In this document: one piece after another, positions 28,441 through 37,171 of the stretch
Layout: each line of letters begins with the position of its first letter
How positions within the stretch are numbered: position 1 is the first letter of the stretch
Assembly (NCBI GenBank): GCA_016699815.1
Contig: CP065012.1
Location: forward strand, 1,426,001-1,490,000
DNA from: Chitinophagaceae bacterium
GTDB taxonomy: Bacteria; Bacteroidota; Bacteroidia; Chitinophagales; Chitinophagaceae
Direction: 5' to 3'
DNA length: 64,000 nucleotides
The notes under the pieces: generated by a model
The model's database searches: none
What the model saw: only the letters and a program-made list of their open reading frames with translations
Told to the model about the DNA's origin: nothing
Position numbers and translations under genes: made by a program

Positions 28441-29936
28441 TTAGCTTATCACCCAGCTTATTTCGCCATTTTTTTCATCTTTTATTTCAATGCCCAGCGT
28501 TGCCAGTTTATTGCGAATGCTATCGGAGGTAACAAAATCTTTTGTGGCTTTTGCGCCTTTCCTTATATCCATCAGCAGTTGCATTACACCGTTAAAAATT
28601 TCTACGTTTGATGCAGTAACCGCTTTTAAACCCAGTACATCTTCCAAATAAAACTTAAACTTTTCCTGCATTTCCTGCAAAGTTGTGGCGCTTATTTCCG
28701 CCATGCTTATGCTGCCGCTTTTTAGTGAATTTATAATAGGCGCAAGCTCAAAAAAATTGGCAATTACTTTTGCCGTGCTAAAATCATCATCCATAAATCC
28801 TTCCATTTGCCCCAGCAGGTTCAGTATTTTATTATTGGTATTACTGCTGGTATTATTTTCCGAACCGGTTTGAGCAACCTCCAAAGCTTTAAGCGCATCA
28901 TAAGCTTCCCAAAGGCGCTTTAAGGCTTTTTCACTTGCTGCAAGTGCATTGTTACTAAAATCCAAAGTGCTGCGGTAATGGCTTTGCAAAATAAAAAACC
29001 TTACCGTCATTGGGTGAAAAGCCTGCGATAGCAGGTGGTGGTTTCCGCTAAAAAGTTCGGTGAGCTGAATAACATTATTGTAACTCTTGCCCATTTTTCG
29101 GCCTTCAATAGTTATCATGTTATTGTGCATCCAGTAGTTTACTGGCGCTTCATGGTTGCAAATAGTGCTTTGGGCAATTTCACTTTCGTGGTGCGGAAAA
29201 AGCAAATCCATACCGCCGCCATGTATATCAAATCTGCTGCCCAAATATTTTGTAGCCATTGCCGAGCACTCTATATGCCAGCCCGGGTAACCTTCGCCCC
29301 ATGGGCTTGCCCAGCGCATAATATGCTCCGGCGCTGCACTTTTCCACAAAGCAAAATCAGCTTTATCCTTTTTTTCCTCCTGGCCTTCCAGTTCTCTGGT
29401 AGTTTCCAAAAGCTCGTCAATTACCCGGCCGCTCAACTTGCCATAAGGAAATTTTGCCGCATATTTTTTTACATCAAAATATACCGACCCATTTATTTCA
29501 TAAGCATAACCGGCATCAATAATTTTTTTTATCATGCTTATTTGCTCAATAATATGGCCGGTAGCCGTAGGTTCAATGGTAGGTTCAATGCAATTAAATT
29601 GCAACATAGCCCAGTGGTACAGGTTGGTATATTTTTGCACCAGCTCCATGGGTTCCAGTTTTTCCAGCAGGGCTTTTTGCTTACTTTATCTTCGGCATCA
29701 CGGCCCAGTTCTTCAAAATGGCCCGCATCAGTAATATTGCGTACATAGCGTACTTTATACCCTTTTTGGGTAAGCCAGCGATACAGCACATCAAAAGTAA
29801 TATACGGCCTTGCATGGCCCAGATGGCTTTCGCCGCTTACGGTAGGGCCGCATACATACATGCCCACATGCCCGGGTGTAATGGGTGTAAACACTTCTTT
29901 TTGCCTGCTGTAAGAATTATAAATTTGTAAACTCAT
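28441..29936 (-). CDS. cysS: Cysteine--tRNA ligase, interrupted by a one-base frameshift
   Basis: Charges tRNA-Cys. The first segment (from ATG 29936) contains MYVCGPTVSGESHLGHARPY, with the zinc cysteine and HIGH-like HLGH, up to RDAEDKVSK. The rest lies in another frame (KLEPMELVQKYTNLYHWAML onward) and carries WHIECSAMATKYLG, PHHESEIAQS (zinc ligands) and the KMSKS-like GRKMGKSYNN. The frames meet at an A5 run on the minus strand (plus-strand T run 29674-29678). One extra A, or a -1 slip at C AAA AAG, restores an unbroken family-like reading KKALLEKLEPMELVQ. cysS is essential, so either an indel error or a real frameshift with recoding must be considered. Total length restored is about 498 residues, normal for the family. 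Confidence 0.9.
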
Positions 29937-30167
29937 ATTTTATTTTTGTTTGCCTGCATTAGCGCCATGCCCGCCATTGTTGTGTCACTCACTTGTACCG
30001 CATACCTATGGCCGGCTTTATTGCGCTGCAAATAAACGGCAATTATTACAAAGTTATTAAACGGCAACAAAAGGAAAAGAAGAAAGAAAAAAAATTCACC
30101 GGCGGCGGTGAAAAAAAGATGCGGCGAAACCATAAGTTCGTGAAAACAAGAACCTGGGCGTAGCCGG

Positions 30168-30521
30168 TTAAATATATTTCGTAAACATTTTCTCCGGCAT
30201 TTTTTGTTGCTTTAAAAATGCATCCATAAAATCTTTAGGCACACTGTAATAATTTTCAACCTGGCCTATACCGGTTGCGCCTGTAGCAATACTTCCGGTT
30301 TCAAAAAACACATTTTGGTCGGCATCTGCCGTAAGCCAATCCGGCGTTACATCAAATTCGCAGGCTACCCGGTTTACAAAATCATCACTGGGTGTTATCC
30401 TTTTTTTATTGGCCTCATAGCGGCTGTATACCGGCTGCGAAACGCTAAGGCGTTTTGCCATTTGATCCTGATCTAATTTGTACTGTGTGCGAAGCATTTT
30501 TAGTTTGATACCAAAGCTCAT
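30168..30521 (-). CDS. XRE-family transcriptional regulator (intact copy)
   Basis: A 117-residue regulator with an N-terminal Cro/C1-type helix-turn-helix (LKMLRTQYKLDQDQMAKRLS, SQPVYSRYEANKK, PDWLTADADQ) and a C-terminal tail PKDFMDAFLKQQKMPEKMF. I chose ATG 30521 (MSFGIKLKM) because it starts the HTH domain. It is divergent from cassette A, with the first palindromic leader directly upstream. Two other copies (37172-37477, 39265-39570) have lost the first half of the HTH, so this is the only intact regulator for the five leaders and probably acts on all of them. A repressor role is inference. Confidence 0.85.
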   Translation of the reverse strand: MSFGIKLKMLRTQYKLDQDQMAKRLSVSQPVYSRYEANKKRITPSDDFVNRVACEFDVTPDWLTADADQNVFFETGSIATGATGIGQVENYYSVPKDFMDAFLKQQKMPEKMFTKYI

Positions 30522-30569
30522 AGCGGATTGATTGAGTATAATATAAAAAGCTAAAATAGCGAATATTTT

Positions 30570-30662
30570 ATTCACTCAAAAAAGAATACCGTATGCACAA
30601 ATTGAATGTGTAATTCGGGTGGATAAACTCATTTTTGCGCTATCCATCCATTGCGGCCGCAG
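30570..30662 (+). promoter_or_regulatory. Cassette leader, copy A (93 bp, palindromic)
   Basis: First of five 93-bp repeats, running from ATTCAC to GCGGCCGCAG. It contains the near-palindrome GAATACCGTATGC, an ATTCA/TGAAT inverted repeat and outer arms ATTCACTC and GGGTGGAT. It separates the intact XRE gene (minus) from the cassette A gene (plus), as expected of an XRE operator and promoter. Copy A differs from copies C-E in its right half (ACTCATTTTTGCGCTATCC). Confidence 0.75.
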
Positions 30663-30703
30663 GGGTGAAATAAAAAATAATTTTCATTAATAAAAAACAG
30701 AAT

Positions 30704-31405
30704 ATGAAAAAAGTAATAATATCAATACTGGTTCCTTTTCTTCTTACTACAATTAACAAAACTGCATTGAGCCAAACAGCAAACGATTAAACATTTAAAG
30801 TATGTGTAACCGTATCTTGTTGTGGAATTGGGCCATTTTCACTTGAAATTTGGAGCGAAACAACTTGTAATTATGTTACTGTGAATGTAAATAAAAACTC
30901 AGATCCGTCAAAAGCAAATATGTTGGTTGCAACTTTTAATAACGGAGTCCCAATTAAAGATCATAAAATAAATGTTACGGAGGATGTTTTATTAGCAGGC
31001 TCATATGATGACCAAACAAAAACTGCACTTTTTTTGCCAAAAGGAGATTATGAAGTTGATAATAATTCAATTGAATTTTTACCTATAGAAAGACCATCCA
31101 TAAAAATTTGTATAAAAAGAGTAGTTAACGGTTCATTATTTGGCAATACCTATAGTTACACAATAAATTTTTGTATAATCATTCCTTCTCCTGTACTGCT
31201 TAAAGGCGCCGTCGGAGCTATAGCATTAAACCCCAATTTCTCTTTGGAGGAAATGAATAGAATTAAGTCAAGCGGTACTGCAGATTTTGAAGTAAATGAA
31301 GACACGCTTGTGTCTCAAGATAATATTAACTTTACCCTAAAAAAAGGAATATACAAAGTGAATAGTGATGGCACCATATATTTACAGTTTCAAAAAGTAA
31401 ATTAA
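30704..31405 (+). pseudogene. Cassette A secreted protein with an in-frame stop
   Basis: ATG 30704 opens a Sec signal peptide MKKVIISILVPFLLTTINK (cleavage near ALSQ). After QTAND comes a TAA at 30788-30790, and the same frame then stays open for 205 codons to 31405, reading TFKVCVTVSCCGIGPFSLEI onward. The mature part is beta-rich, with five cysteines in its first 45 residues, and lacks the glycine-rich segment of the other cassette proteins. A fresh nonsense mutation is the simplest reading; a downstream start at GTG 30881 would give a protein without a signal peptide. Function unknown. Confidence 0.6.
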
Positions 31406-31422
31406 TTTTTATTTTTAATAAT

Positions 31423-31484
31423 AAAACCGCAGGTTTACTAATGTTAGTAAATTAATTTTGCAAAGAAACCTGCGGTTTTATTAA
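31423..31484 (+). terminator. Terminator hairpin after cassette A gene
   Basis: A perfect 14-bp inverted repeat, AAAACCGCAGGTTT (31423-31436) and AAACCTGCGGTTTT (31466-31479), encloses a second palindrome TTTACTAATGTTAGTAAA. It lies between the cassette A gene and the thioredoxin-like gene. Confidence 0.75.
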
Positions 31485-31495
31485 ATTTATTAAGC

Positions 31496-32041
31496 ATGAA
31501 AAAGAAACTACTTTATGGCTTAGCGTTTTTAATACTTGTAATTATCTTTTTATCCAGGTTTGGGTTTCAAATAGGCAATTTAAGAATTGGCCATCAGAAA
31601 GATTTTTCATATAATCAAAAAAGCAGCCTGGAGGGTTCCCTGTTTTATAAAAATTATTATGCTCAAAACAAGCTATTGTGTATTAATATATGGGCAACAT
31701 GGTGCGTTCCTTGTATAGAAGAAATGCCCTCTTTAAATGCATTAAAATTGCAGTTTAGTAACAAACCCATTGAATTTCTGTCTTTATCAATTGACGACGA
31801 TTCTGCTCAATTAATAAAATTTTTACAAACTCAAAAATTTGCATTTAAAGATATTACTCTGGAAAACAGCCAATATAGAAATGCCATACTCAATACACTG
31901 GAAGGCAAAAAATCCGATGCTTATATTGCCATAAAATCTGTACCCAATACTTATTTATTAAAAAATGGAGTAATTATTAAGTTTTTTCCCGGTCAGGTTG
32001 ATACTGCTGAATTAAGAAAAGTTATTTCAGAAAACTTATAG
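31496..32041 (+). CDS. TlpA/ResA-like membrane-anchored thioredoxin
   Basis: A 181-residue thiol-disulfide oxidoreductase. A single N-terminal membrane anchor (LLYGLAFLILVIIFLSRFGF) is followed by a thioredoxin fold with active site WATWCVPC (Cys near 68 and 71) and the cis-proline region SVPNTYLLKNG. The redox domain should face the periplasm. It lies between the cassette A protein, whose mature part is cysteine-rich, and a KTLVELIK-family gene. A role in disulfide formation or reduction for secreted cassette proteins is plausible but inferred. The other cassettes lack this gene. Confidence 0.85.
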   Translation: MKKKLLYGLAFLILVIIFLSRFGFQIGNLRIGHQKDFSYNQKSSLEGSLFYKNYYAQNKLLCINIWATWCVPCIEEMPSLNALKLQFSNKPIEFLSLSIDDDSAQLIKFLQTQKFAFKDITLENSQYRNAILNTLEGKKSDAYIAIKSVPNTYLLKNGVIIKFFPGQVDTAELRKVISENL

Positions 32042-32207
32042 CTTTAAGCCCTTCATTTCTAAGAAACTTATAGAAAAATATTGTATGCTTTATGAATTGA
32101 TTTCATTAATCTTTTTTAATCCAATATAAATATAGGTATCTAAACTTTAAATGGCTCTTTGTGTTTTTCTCAAATTTTTCTTTTCTCTTTCATTAAAATT
32201 TTAATCA

Positions 32208-32661
32208 ATGAAACTGTTTTTCATACTCTGTATGTTAACCTTTCCTACAATATCATTTTGCCAATCACCAGGCCAGCAAATAGTAGAAGGCAGCAAAACC
32301 CTTGTAGAACTTATTAAAGTAATTAAAACGCCCAGGCAAAACTTAACTGCACAAAATTTTACCCCGGCAAATAATAATGCCGCCGATAGTTGTGTCCTAA
32401 AACAGCGTAGCGACCTGTGTTATAAAAACAACAGTAGCAAAGTGCTTACCATAAGTATTTATAAGCGCAACGGCGATGTATATGATACCCTACCTTTTAC
32501 CATGAAGGTACTTGCGCAAAAGCAGGAGTGCTGGTACGAGTTATGAGCGGGCATTTATAAATACAAAATAGAGCAGGATGCCACAACAGGTAAAACCATT
32601 TTAAGCGAAGGCGAGTTTAAACTTGAGGCCTGTGAAAACATGGTAAGGGAAATTTCGGAGT
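32208..32661 (+). pseudogene. KTLVELIK-family secreted protein, copy 1 (nonsense mutation)
   Basis: Signal peptide MKLFFILCMLTFPTISF is followed by the family core (VEGSKTLVELIKVIKTPRQN, SCVLKQRSDLCYKN, QECWYEL). At 32544-32546 the codon is TGA where the near-identical copy at 34408-34863 has AGA. The frame otherwise continues to the normal stop at 32661 with the same C-terminus (EACENMVREISE). So this copy is cut to 112 residues by one base change. DNA from about 32280 to 32860 is almost identical to 34480-35060, but the signal-peptide region is not. Confidence 0.8.
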
Positions 32662-32767
32662 AAAAAAATGGCTGACTAAATATTGTAAGGAGTAGAAAAT
32701 TCCTTATTGCCAAAAAAGTGGAGGTGGTATTATAGATTGGTGAAGACAAGAAACTATCCGGATAATT

Positions 32768-32860
32768 ATTCACTCAAAAAAGAATACCGTATGCACAAAT
32801 TGAATGTGTAATTCGGGTGGATAAACTCATTTTTGCGCTATCCATCCATTGCGGCCGCAG
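32768..32860 (+). promoter_or_regulatory. Cassette leader, copy B (93 bp, palindromic)
   Basis: Second 93-bp leader, closest to copy A (GAATACCGTATGC, right half with CATTTTTGCGCTATCC, ending GCGGCCGCAG). No XRE gene precedes it; the left flank is the tail of KTLVELIK copy 1. It is followed by a degenerate form of the GAGCC/GGCTC hairpin (about 32891-32927), 78 bp before the cassette B ATG. Confidence 0.72.
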
Positions 32861-32937
32861 GGGTGATATATTAAAAGTTAAAAAAGCATGAGCCAGTAAA
32901 AACCCGCCGAAAGGAGCGGTGGCCCCTGGGATTAATT

Positions 32938-33696
32938 ATGAAAAAGATTATTTTTACTTTACTTGCACTTGGGCTATTCGTAAGTACTTTTGCTCAAAGA
33001 GATAATTTAAATGAACAGCTTGAGCAACTTGGTCAAAACCATAATGAATTTTTGACTTTCATTTTTACAAAGACAAAGGATACTAAATTGTCACTTTGTG
33101 ATAAAAAGAGTTATAAAATCTGGAATCAATGGGCAAAGGAATTTTTTGCTACAAAAAATGCTAAATGGGATGGGGATTTTGTAGAATTCTATGCTGCTAA
33201 TAAATGGGACGAACAGCCACTTTATCCTAAAAAAGAATTGTCTGCAGAAGCTAACGATTATTTAAAAAAATTAGCAGATCAAATTGAATTATTGAACGAT
33301 AAAAATATTGCTGGATTTGTAATTTTTTGCTCTAACCTTCAGAATGAAGCACTTTCTAAACTAAAAAGCGATAATGATGCGATTGTTGTAGGGGCCGCAA
33401 TTGTAATTGCAAAATATTCTAGCCAATATTGGGATAGCCATATGGATGAATGGGTTAGCTATTATTCTGTTATGCTTTGCTCACCAAAGTATCAAACGAA
33501 GCTTAGTCCCACAGAGAAGAAAATATTACAATCTGATGCATCTGGTGCAATTAGTGGAGCAATTTCGGGAATTGGTGTACCACCTCCTATTGCTGGTTCA
33601 ATTGCTGGCGCTTTAGTCTCTGGTGGATTTAGCTCCTGTATTACCGGAGTTTGCATAGGCTTCGGAATTGATCATATTACTGACTGGCTCTGGTAA
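32938..33696 (+). CDS. Cassette B secreted protein with glycine-rich hydrophobic C-terminus (candidate toxin)
   Basis: A 252-residue protein. A Sec signal peptide (MKKIIFTLLALGLFVSTFAQ) is followed by a helical, tryptophan- and lysine-rich middle (KSYKIWNQWAKEFFATKNAK, KLADQIELLNDKN). The C-terminal 55 residues are a glycine/alanine-rich hydrophobic segment (DASGAISGAISGIG, AGSIAGALVSGG) with two cysteines, ending in HITDWLW. Such glycine-zipper tails are typical of pore-forming bacteriocins, and this is the basis for the toxin suggestion. A small two-helix membrane gene follows after 26 bp, the usual place of an immunity gene. It is paralogous to the cassette E protein. No database family recognised. 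Confidence 0.7.
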   Translation: MKKIIFTLLALGLFVSTFAQRDNLNEQLEQLGQNHNEFLTFIFTKTKDTKLSLCDKKSYKIWNQWAKEFFATKNAKWDGDFVEFYAANKWDEQPLYPKKELSAEANDYLKKLADQIELLNDKNIAGFVIFCSNLQNEALSKLKSDNDAIVVGAAIVIAKYSSQYWDSHMDEWVSYYSVMLCSPKYQTKLSPTEKKILQSDASGAISGAISGIGVPPPIAGSIAGALVSGGFSSCITGVCIGFGIDHITDWLW

Positions 33697-33722
33697 ATCA
33701 AAAGATATTGTAAATCAATTAT

Positions 33723-33935
33723 ATGAATATAAAGCATTTTCAAAAGGCTATGGCAAAGTCACTACTTGTTTCTTTGATATTCACAATTTCAATTGGTGTA
33801 CTTGTTTTCATACTATTAGATATTTTTGTTTTCATAGATTTTTCCTCTATGACTTTAATAACTCCTGTAATAGCTGGTATTCCAACTGGTTATTTTATCC
33901 ATAAGGTACTTAAAAATAAATATAATGATAACTAG
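33723..33935 (+). CDS. Small two-helix membrane protein, cassette B (candidate immunity)
   Basis: A 70-residue protein with two predicted membrane helices (SLLVSLIFTISIGVLVFILL and LITPVIAGIPTGYFIH) and short basic ends. It lies 26 bp after the cassette B secreted protein on the same strand. The paralogue at 40517-40729 follows the paralogous cassette E protein, so the two genes move as a pair. Its size, topology and position match bacteriocin immunity proteins, but no homology is recognised. Confidence 0.7.
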   Translation: MNIKHFQKAMAKSLLVSLIFTISIGVLVFILLDIFVFIDFSSMTLITPVIAGIPTGYFIHKVLKNKYNDN

Positions 33936-34407
33936 CACTGTGAAATAAATAAGTAGTTAAAATGTTTTAGCTTCTAATTTTAAAAACTTACTTCTGCCAA
34001 CAACTTAGTATTCGTTGGTTGTGCAGGACCAAAAATGAAATCGCATGTTGAATGAAATTTTTAAAATTGAAGATGACATGAAAAAAATCCGGGTTTTCAT
34101 AGGTTCTCTTTCATGTCGTTCTTGGTTTAGTGTGCAGCTTAGTAATAGTGAAAGACCAACAGCAGTCTATGACTCTTTTATAGAAGATAAAAGCAGTTGG
34201 CAATAGAAGAAAAGAAGGCACAGATATCCATTATCGCATAAGCCAGGCGGCACATAAGTACCAGATGGAAACCTAAAGAACCAGGCCTCCTAAATATTTC
34301 TTTATCCTTCATAAAAATCCAACTGGGTTCATACTCGTTGGATTTTTTTAAAATTTTGCTTTGCCCTTTTATAAAACAATTTCAATTATTAAAGTATTTT
34401 TTTAGCT
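33936..34407 (+). other. Cassette B tail, non-coding, with a tail repeat
   Basis: Intergenic stretch of 472 bp without a convincing gene. The segment 34120-34213 (containing GACCAACAGCAGTCTATGAC) recurs at 36161-36269 and, weaker, at 40921-40980 and 41521-41580. It is followed by the terminator at 34315-34349. Confidence 0.6.
34315..34349 (+). terminator. Intrinsic terminator, cassette B
   Basis: AAATCCAAC (34315-34323) and GTTGGATTT (34337-34345) with a 13-nt loop and a T run. Loop TGGGTTCATACTC resembles that of the cassette C terminator (TGGGTTCATCCC), so the two are homologous. It separates the candidate toxin/immunity pair from the KTLVELIK gene. Confidence 0.8.
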
Positions 34408-34863
34408 ATGAAAAATATATTATTCCTGCTTTTTTTGTTCTTTTCTTTTTACGCAAAATCCCAATCGTCTGCAGATAAAATAGTAGAAGGCAGCAAAACC
34501 CTTGTAGAACTTATTAAAGTAATTAAAACGCCCAGGCAAAACTTAACTGCACAAAATTTTACCCCGGCAAATAATAATGCCGCCGATAGTTGTGTCCTAA
34601 AACAGCGTAGCGACCTGTGTTATAAAAACAACAGTAGCAAAGTGCTTACCATAAGTATTTATAAGCGCAACGGCGATGTATATGATACCCTACCTTTTAC
34701 CATGAAGGTACTTGCGCAAAAGCAGGAGTGCTGGTACGAGTTAAGAGCGGGCATTTATAAATACAAAATAGAGCAGGATGCCACAACAGGTAAAACCATT
34801 TTAAGCGAAGGCGAATTTAAACTTGAGGCCTGTGAAAACATGGTAAGGGAAATTTCGGAGTAA
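34408..34863 (+). CDS. KTLVELIK-family secreted protein, copy 2
   Basis: A 151-residue protein with signal peptide MKNILFLLFLFFSFYAKSQ. The mature part is 130 residues: KTLVELIKVIKTPRQN, a short low-complexity stretch, then a beta-rich core with four conserved cysteines (SCVLKQRSDLCYKN, QECWYELRAG, LEACENM). The family occurs four times in this array and I do not recognise it elsewhere. It follows a terminator, so it has its own transcript. A shared accessory role for the cassette products (periplasmic chaperone or receptor) is only a guess. Confidence 0.75.
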   Translation: MKNILFLLFLFFSFYAKSQSSADKIVEGSKTLVELIKVIKTPRQNLTAQNFTPANNNAADSCVLKQRSDLCYKNNSSKVLTISIYKRNGDVYDTLPFTMKVLAQKQECWYELRAGIYKYKIEQDATTGKTILSEGEFKLEACENMVREISE

Positions 34864-34967
34864 AAAAATGGCTGACTAAATATTGTAAGGAGTAGAAAAT
34901 TCCTTATTGCCAAAAAAGAGGAGGGGGTATTATAGATTGGTGAAGACAAGAAACTATCCGGATAATT

Positions 34968-35060
34968 ATTCACCCAAAAAAGAATACCGTATTCACAAAT
35001 TGAATGTGTAATTCGGGTGGATAACTACAATTTTGATTTATCAATCCAATGCGGCCGCAG
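34968..35060 (+). promoter_or_regulatory. Cassette leader, copy C (93 bp, palindromic)
   Basis: Third leader. It contains the perfect palindrome GAATAC-C-GTATTC (the A and B copies have one mismatch), the arms ATTCACCC/GGGTGGAT, and ends in GCGGCCGCAG. The right half ACTACAATTTTGATTTATC is shared with copies D and E. CAATTTTG is one mismatch from the Bacteroidetes -7 box TAnnTTTG, so the promoter may lie here. No regulator gene flanks this copy. Confidence 0.75.
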
Positions 35061-35090
35061 AGATTGTATTATTAACAATTAAAAAAGCAG

Positions 35091-35126
35091 GAGCCACTAA
35101 ACACCCGCACAAAGGAGCGGCGGCTC
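35091..35126 (+). promoter_or_regulatory. GC-rich hairpin before cassette C start
   Basis: GAGCC (35091-35095) pairs with GGCTC (35122-35126) and inner CCGC (35105-35108) with GCGG (35117-35120). The apical loop ACAAAGGA presents a Shine-Dalgarno-like AAAGGAG. The same element stands before cassettes D (37595-37630) and E (39688-39723); in E the outer arm is GGTTC, which keeps pairing through a G-U. A role in translation control is inferred. Confidence 0.5.
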
Positions 35127-35138
35127 TTGGAAAAGTTT

Positions 35139-35978
35139 ATGAAAAAGATTATTTTAGGATTAACAATTATTTTTAGTCTTGTGTGGAGCAATTCATTTGC
35201 ACAGGGAAGTAAGCAAGAGATAGTATCCGGTCTTCAAAATTTTGATGTAAGTAGAAATGGGAGCACATTAGGAACAACAGAGAGGAAATGGTGGCAAACT
35301 GTATTAAACGTTGCCTCTGTTGTCGTTGCTGACGCTGGTGGGTTTTACGGAGGCGTGCAAGGTAGTGTAGCTGTTGCAGGGGCGGTTGGATTAGCAACTG
35401 GTGGTACAGGTGTTGCTGTTGTTGCTGGAGTTGCAGGTACAATTGCGGCTGCCGGCTCTTCTAATTTAGCTTATCAAGGGTTAAATTGGCGTGGGGCAAA
35501 CCAGATACATTATGGTTCACTAACGATAACACTACCCGAAAAATATCGTTTTTTGGGGCCTGTGGGAAGAGACCATAACACTGTAATTCATAATAACTTC
35601 TTTAATAGTTTGCCATTAGAATCATATTATCGTCCATTATTGGACGAAAGCCAAATTCGTGTAATTGAGCATGAAAAAATGCAAGAAACATTTACTTTTG
35701 TAAAAAATCTCGGCCTTTCTTATGCTCAAAGAAACTTTGACTTTAACTATTTTGCGAATGAATTAATGAGTAAACAATTAATGACAATTGACGGAAAAGA
35801 AATTTTAAGTGCTTTTTTTAATAAGTATAAAGTTTGCTCATCGCCGACGGATATGGAAAATTTAATTAATTATTCTATTAATATTGTTGCTGAAAGCCGA
35901 TTAAATGAAATAGAAAAAGAAAGTTTGATAGGGGCGTTTATAATAGCATCCGAAAGCCCGTTTTACTATGCTCAATAA
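35139..35978 (+). CDS. Cassette C secreted protein with glycine-rich segment (candidate toxin)
   Basis: A 279-residue protein. Signal peptide MKKIILGLTIIFSLVWSNSF is followed by KWWQTVLNVASVVV and a long Gly/Ala/Val-rich hydrophobic stretch at about 60-115 (GAVGLATGGTGVAVVAGVAG). The C-terminal 160 residues are soluble and mixed (RFLGPVGRDHNTVIHNNFFN). Here the hydrophobic segment is near the N-terminus, unlike cassettes B, D and E, which argues that the cassettes share a mechanism rather than simple sequence descent. I used ATG 35139, 12 bp after an in-frame TTG. A small membrane protein gene follows immediately. Confidence 0.68.
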   Translation: MKKIILGLTIIFSLVWSNSFAQGSKQEIVSGLQNFDVSRNGSTLGTTERKWWQTVLNVASVVVADAGGFYGGVQGSVAVAGAVGLATGGTGVAVVAGVAGTIAAAGSSNLAYQGLNWRGANQIHYGSLTITLPEKYRFLGPVGRDHNTVIHNNFFNSLPLESYYRPLLDESQIRVIEHEKMQETFTFVKNLGLSYAQRNFDFNYFANELMSKQLMTIDGKEILSAFFNKYKVCSSPTDMENLINYSINIVAESRLNEIEKESLIGAFIIASESPFYYAQ

Positions 35979-35988
35979 ACCCCTTATT

Positions 35989-36150
35989 ATGCAGAAAAAA
36001 GTAATTGGAAACATGGTTTTTGCTGTAGCTTTCTTAATATTTCTATGGCGGTTGAATCCAGGCTACACTCGTTGGGAGGCAAAAATTAATGTTCTTTTTT
36101 GCGTTGCAATCTTAATTACTGGGGCAATTAAGCTCATTAGGAAACGCTAA
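35989..36150 (+). CDS. Small membrane protein, cassette C (candidate immunity)
   Basis: A 53-residue protein with two hydrophobic helices (VIGNMVFAVAFLIFLWRL and INVLFCVAILITGAIKLI) and a basic C-terminus (RKR). An earlier in-frame ATG at 35968 would overlap the cassette C gene by 11 bp and add seven residues; either is possible. It is unrelated in sequence to the small proteins of cassettes B, D and E but matches them in size, topology and position. Confidence 0.62.
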   Translation: MQKKVIGNMVFAVAFLIFLWRLNPGYTRWEAKINVLFCVAILITGAIKLIRKR

Positions 36151-36604
36151 CTAAGTATTTTCGTTCTTTTGCTGGTTTTGTGTACTGCCATTAAGCAAAG
36201 CAGTGAGGCCAACAGCAGTCTATGACTCTTTTATAATAGATAAAAACAGTTTGGCAATAGAAGAAAAAGTTTTCAACGATAAAGAAAAAAATTGTTTTTC
36301 TGTTAATTACTCTCATATTTTTCCAGTACGTTTATTTATCTATTGCTTCGTGGATTAGAAAATACTGAAAGTATCGGCGGTTTTAAGATTGATGTAAATC
36401 TACTTATCAAAGCTATTATTTTTCAAGCCTTACATCGTTAGGGATATTATATATACTGTTTTATAATCAATAGAGTTAAGCACCTCAAATTATTTTTACC
36501 CTGTATAAAAAGCCAATTGGGTTCATCCCGGTTGGCTTTTTATAAAACCTTGCCAATTACTTTTCTAAAACAACTATTTCAATTATTAAAATAAATTTTT
36601 AGCA
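36151..36604 (+). other. Cassette C tail, non-coding, with a tail repeat
   Basis: A 454-bp stretch without a supported gene. 36161-36269 is the tail repeat (GAGGCCAACAGCAGTCTATG onward, nearly identical to 34160-34213). The frame LPLSKAVRPTAVYDSFI can be read through it but has no start, so it looks like a remnant. The terminator at 36507-36541 follows. Confidence 0.6.
36507..36541 (+). terminator. Intrinsic terminator, cassette C
   Basis: AAAAAGCCAA (36507-36516) pairs with TTGGCTTTTT (36532-36541). The loop contains GGGTTCAT, as in the cassette B terminator. Confidence 0.8.
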
Positions 36605-37066
36605 ATGAAAAATATAGTATTCATTCTCTTTATGTGCTTATCATTCTACACAAAAGCACAAACAGCCACCGAAAAAATTGTTGAAGGCGGTAAAACTCTT
36701 GTAGAGCTAATAAAGGTTTTTAAAACGCCCAGGCAAAATACAAGCCCTCAAAACCTTACCGCAGCTTCTCATACTGCCACATCAGCCGATAGTTGCGCCA
36801 TAAAACAGCGCAGCGATTTGTGCTATAAAAACAGCAGCAGCAAAGTGTTGGCCATAAGTATTTACAGGCGCAATGGAGATGTATATGATAACCTTCCTTT
36901 TACCATGAAGGTTATTGCGCAAAAGCAGGAATGCTGGTATGAGTTAAGAGCAGGAATTTACAAATACAAAATAGAGGCAGATGAAGGTTTAGGTAAAACA
37001 CTTTTAAGTGAGGGTGAGTTTAAGCTTGAGGCTTGTGAAAACATGATAAGGGAAATAACGGAATAA
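36605..37066 (+). CDS. KTLVELIK-family secreted protein, copy 3
   Basis: A 153-residue protein. Signal peptide MKNIVFILFMCLSFYTKAQ, then KTLVELIKVFKTPRQN, a TSPQNLTAASHTATSADS spacer and the cysteine-bearing core (CAIKQRSDLCYKN, QECWYELRAG, LEACENM). From about 36721 its DNA begins a block of about 936 bp that is nearly identical to 38814-39753, spanning the rest of this gene, the truncated regulator and the leader. Confidence 0.75.
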   Translation: MKNIVFILFMCLSFYTKAQTATEKIVEGGKTLVELIKVFKTPRQNTSPQNLTAASHTATSADSCAIKQRSDLCYKNSSSKVLAISIYRRNGDVYDNLPFTMKVIAQKQECWYELRAGIYKYKIEADEGLGKTLLSEGEFKLEACENMIREITE

Positions 37067-37171
37067 AGATATTTTATTCACTCTCACTGGCGCATAAATG
37101 CCACATTGCTTAATGTTAGGCACAGATACGCCACACACATTTAACGCCCTGCATATTTGCAGAGAATACAA

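Noticed and set aside
29933..30133. Minus-strand 66-codon frame upstream of cysS
   Set aside because: Low-complexity Phe/Leu run with no family features; probably a chance frame over AT-rich DNA.
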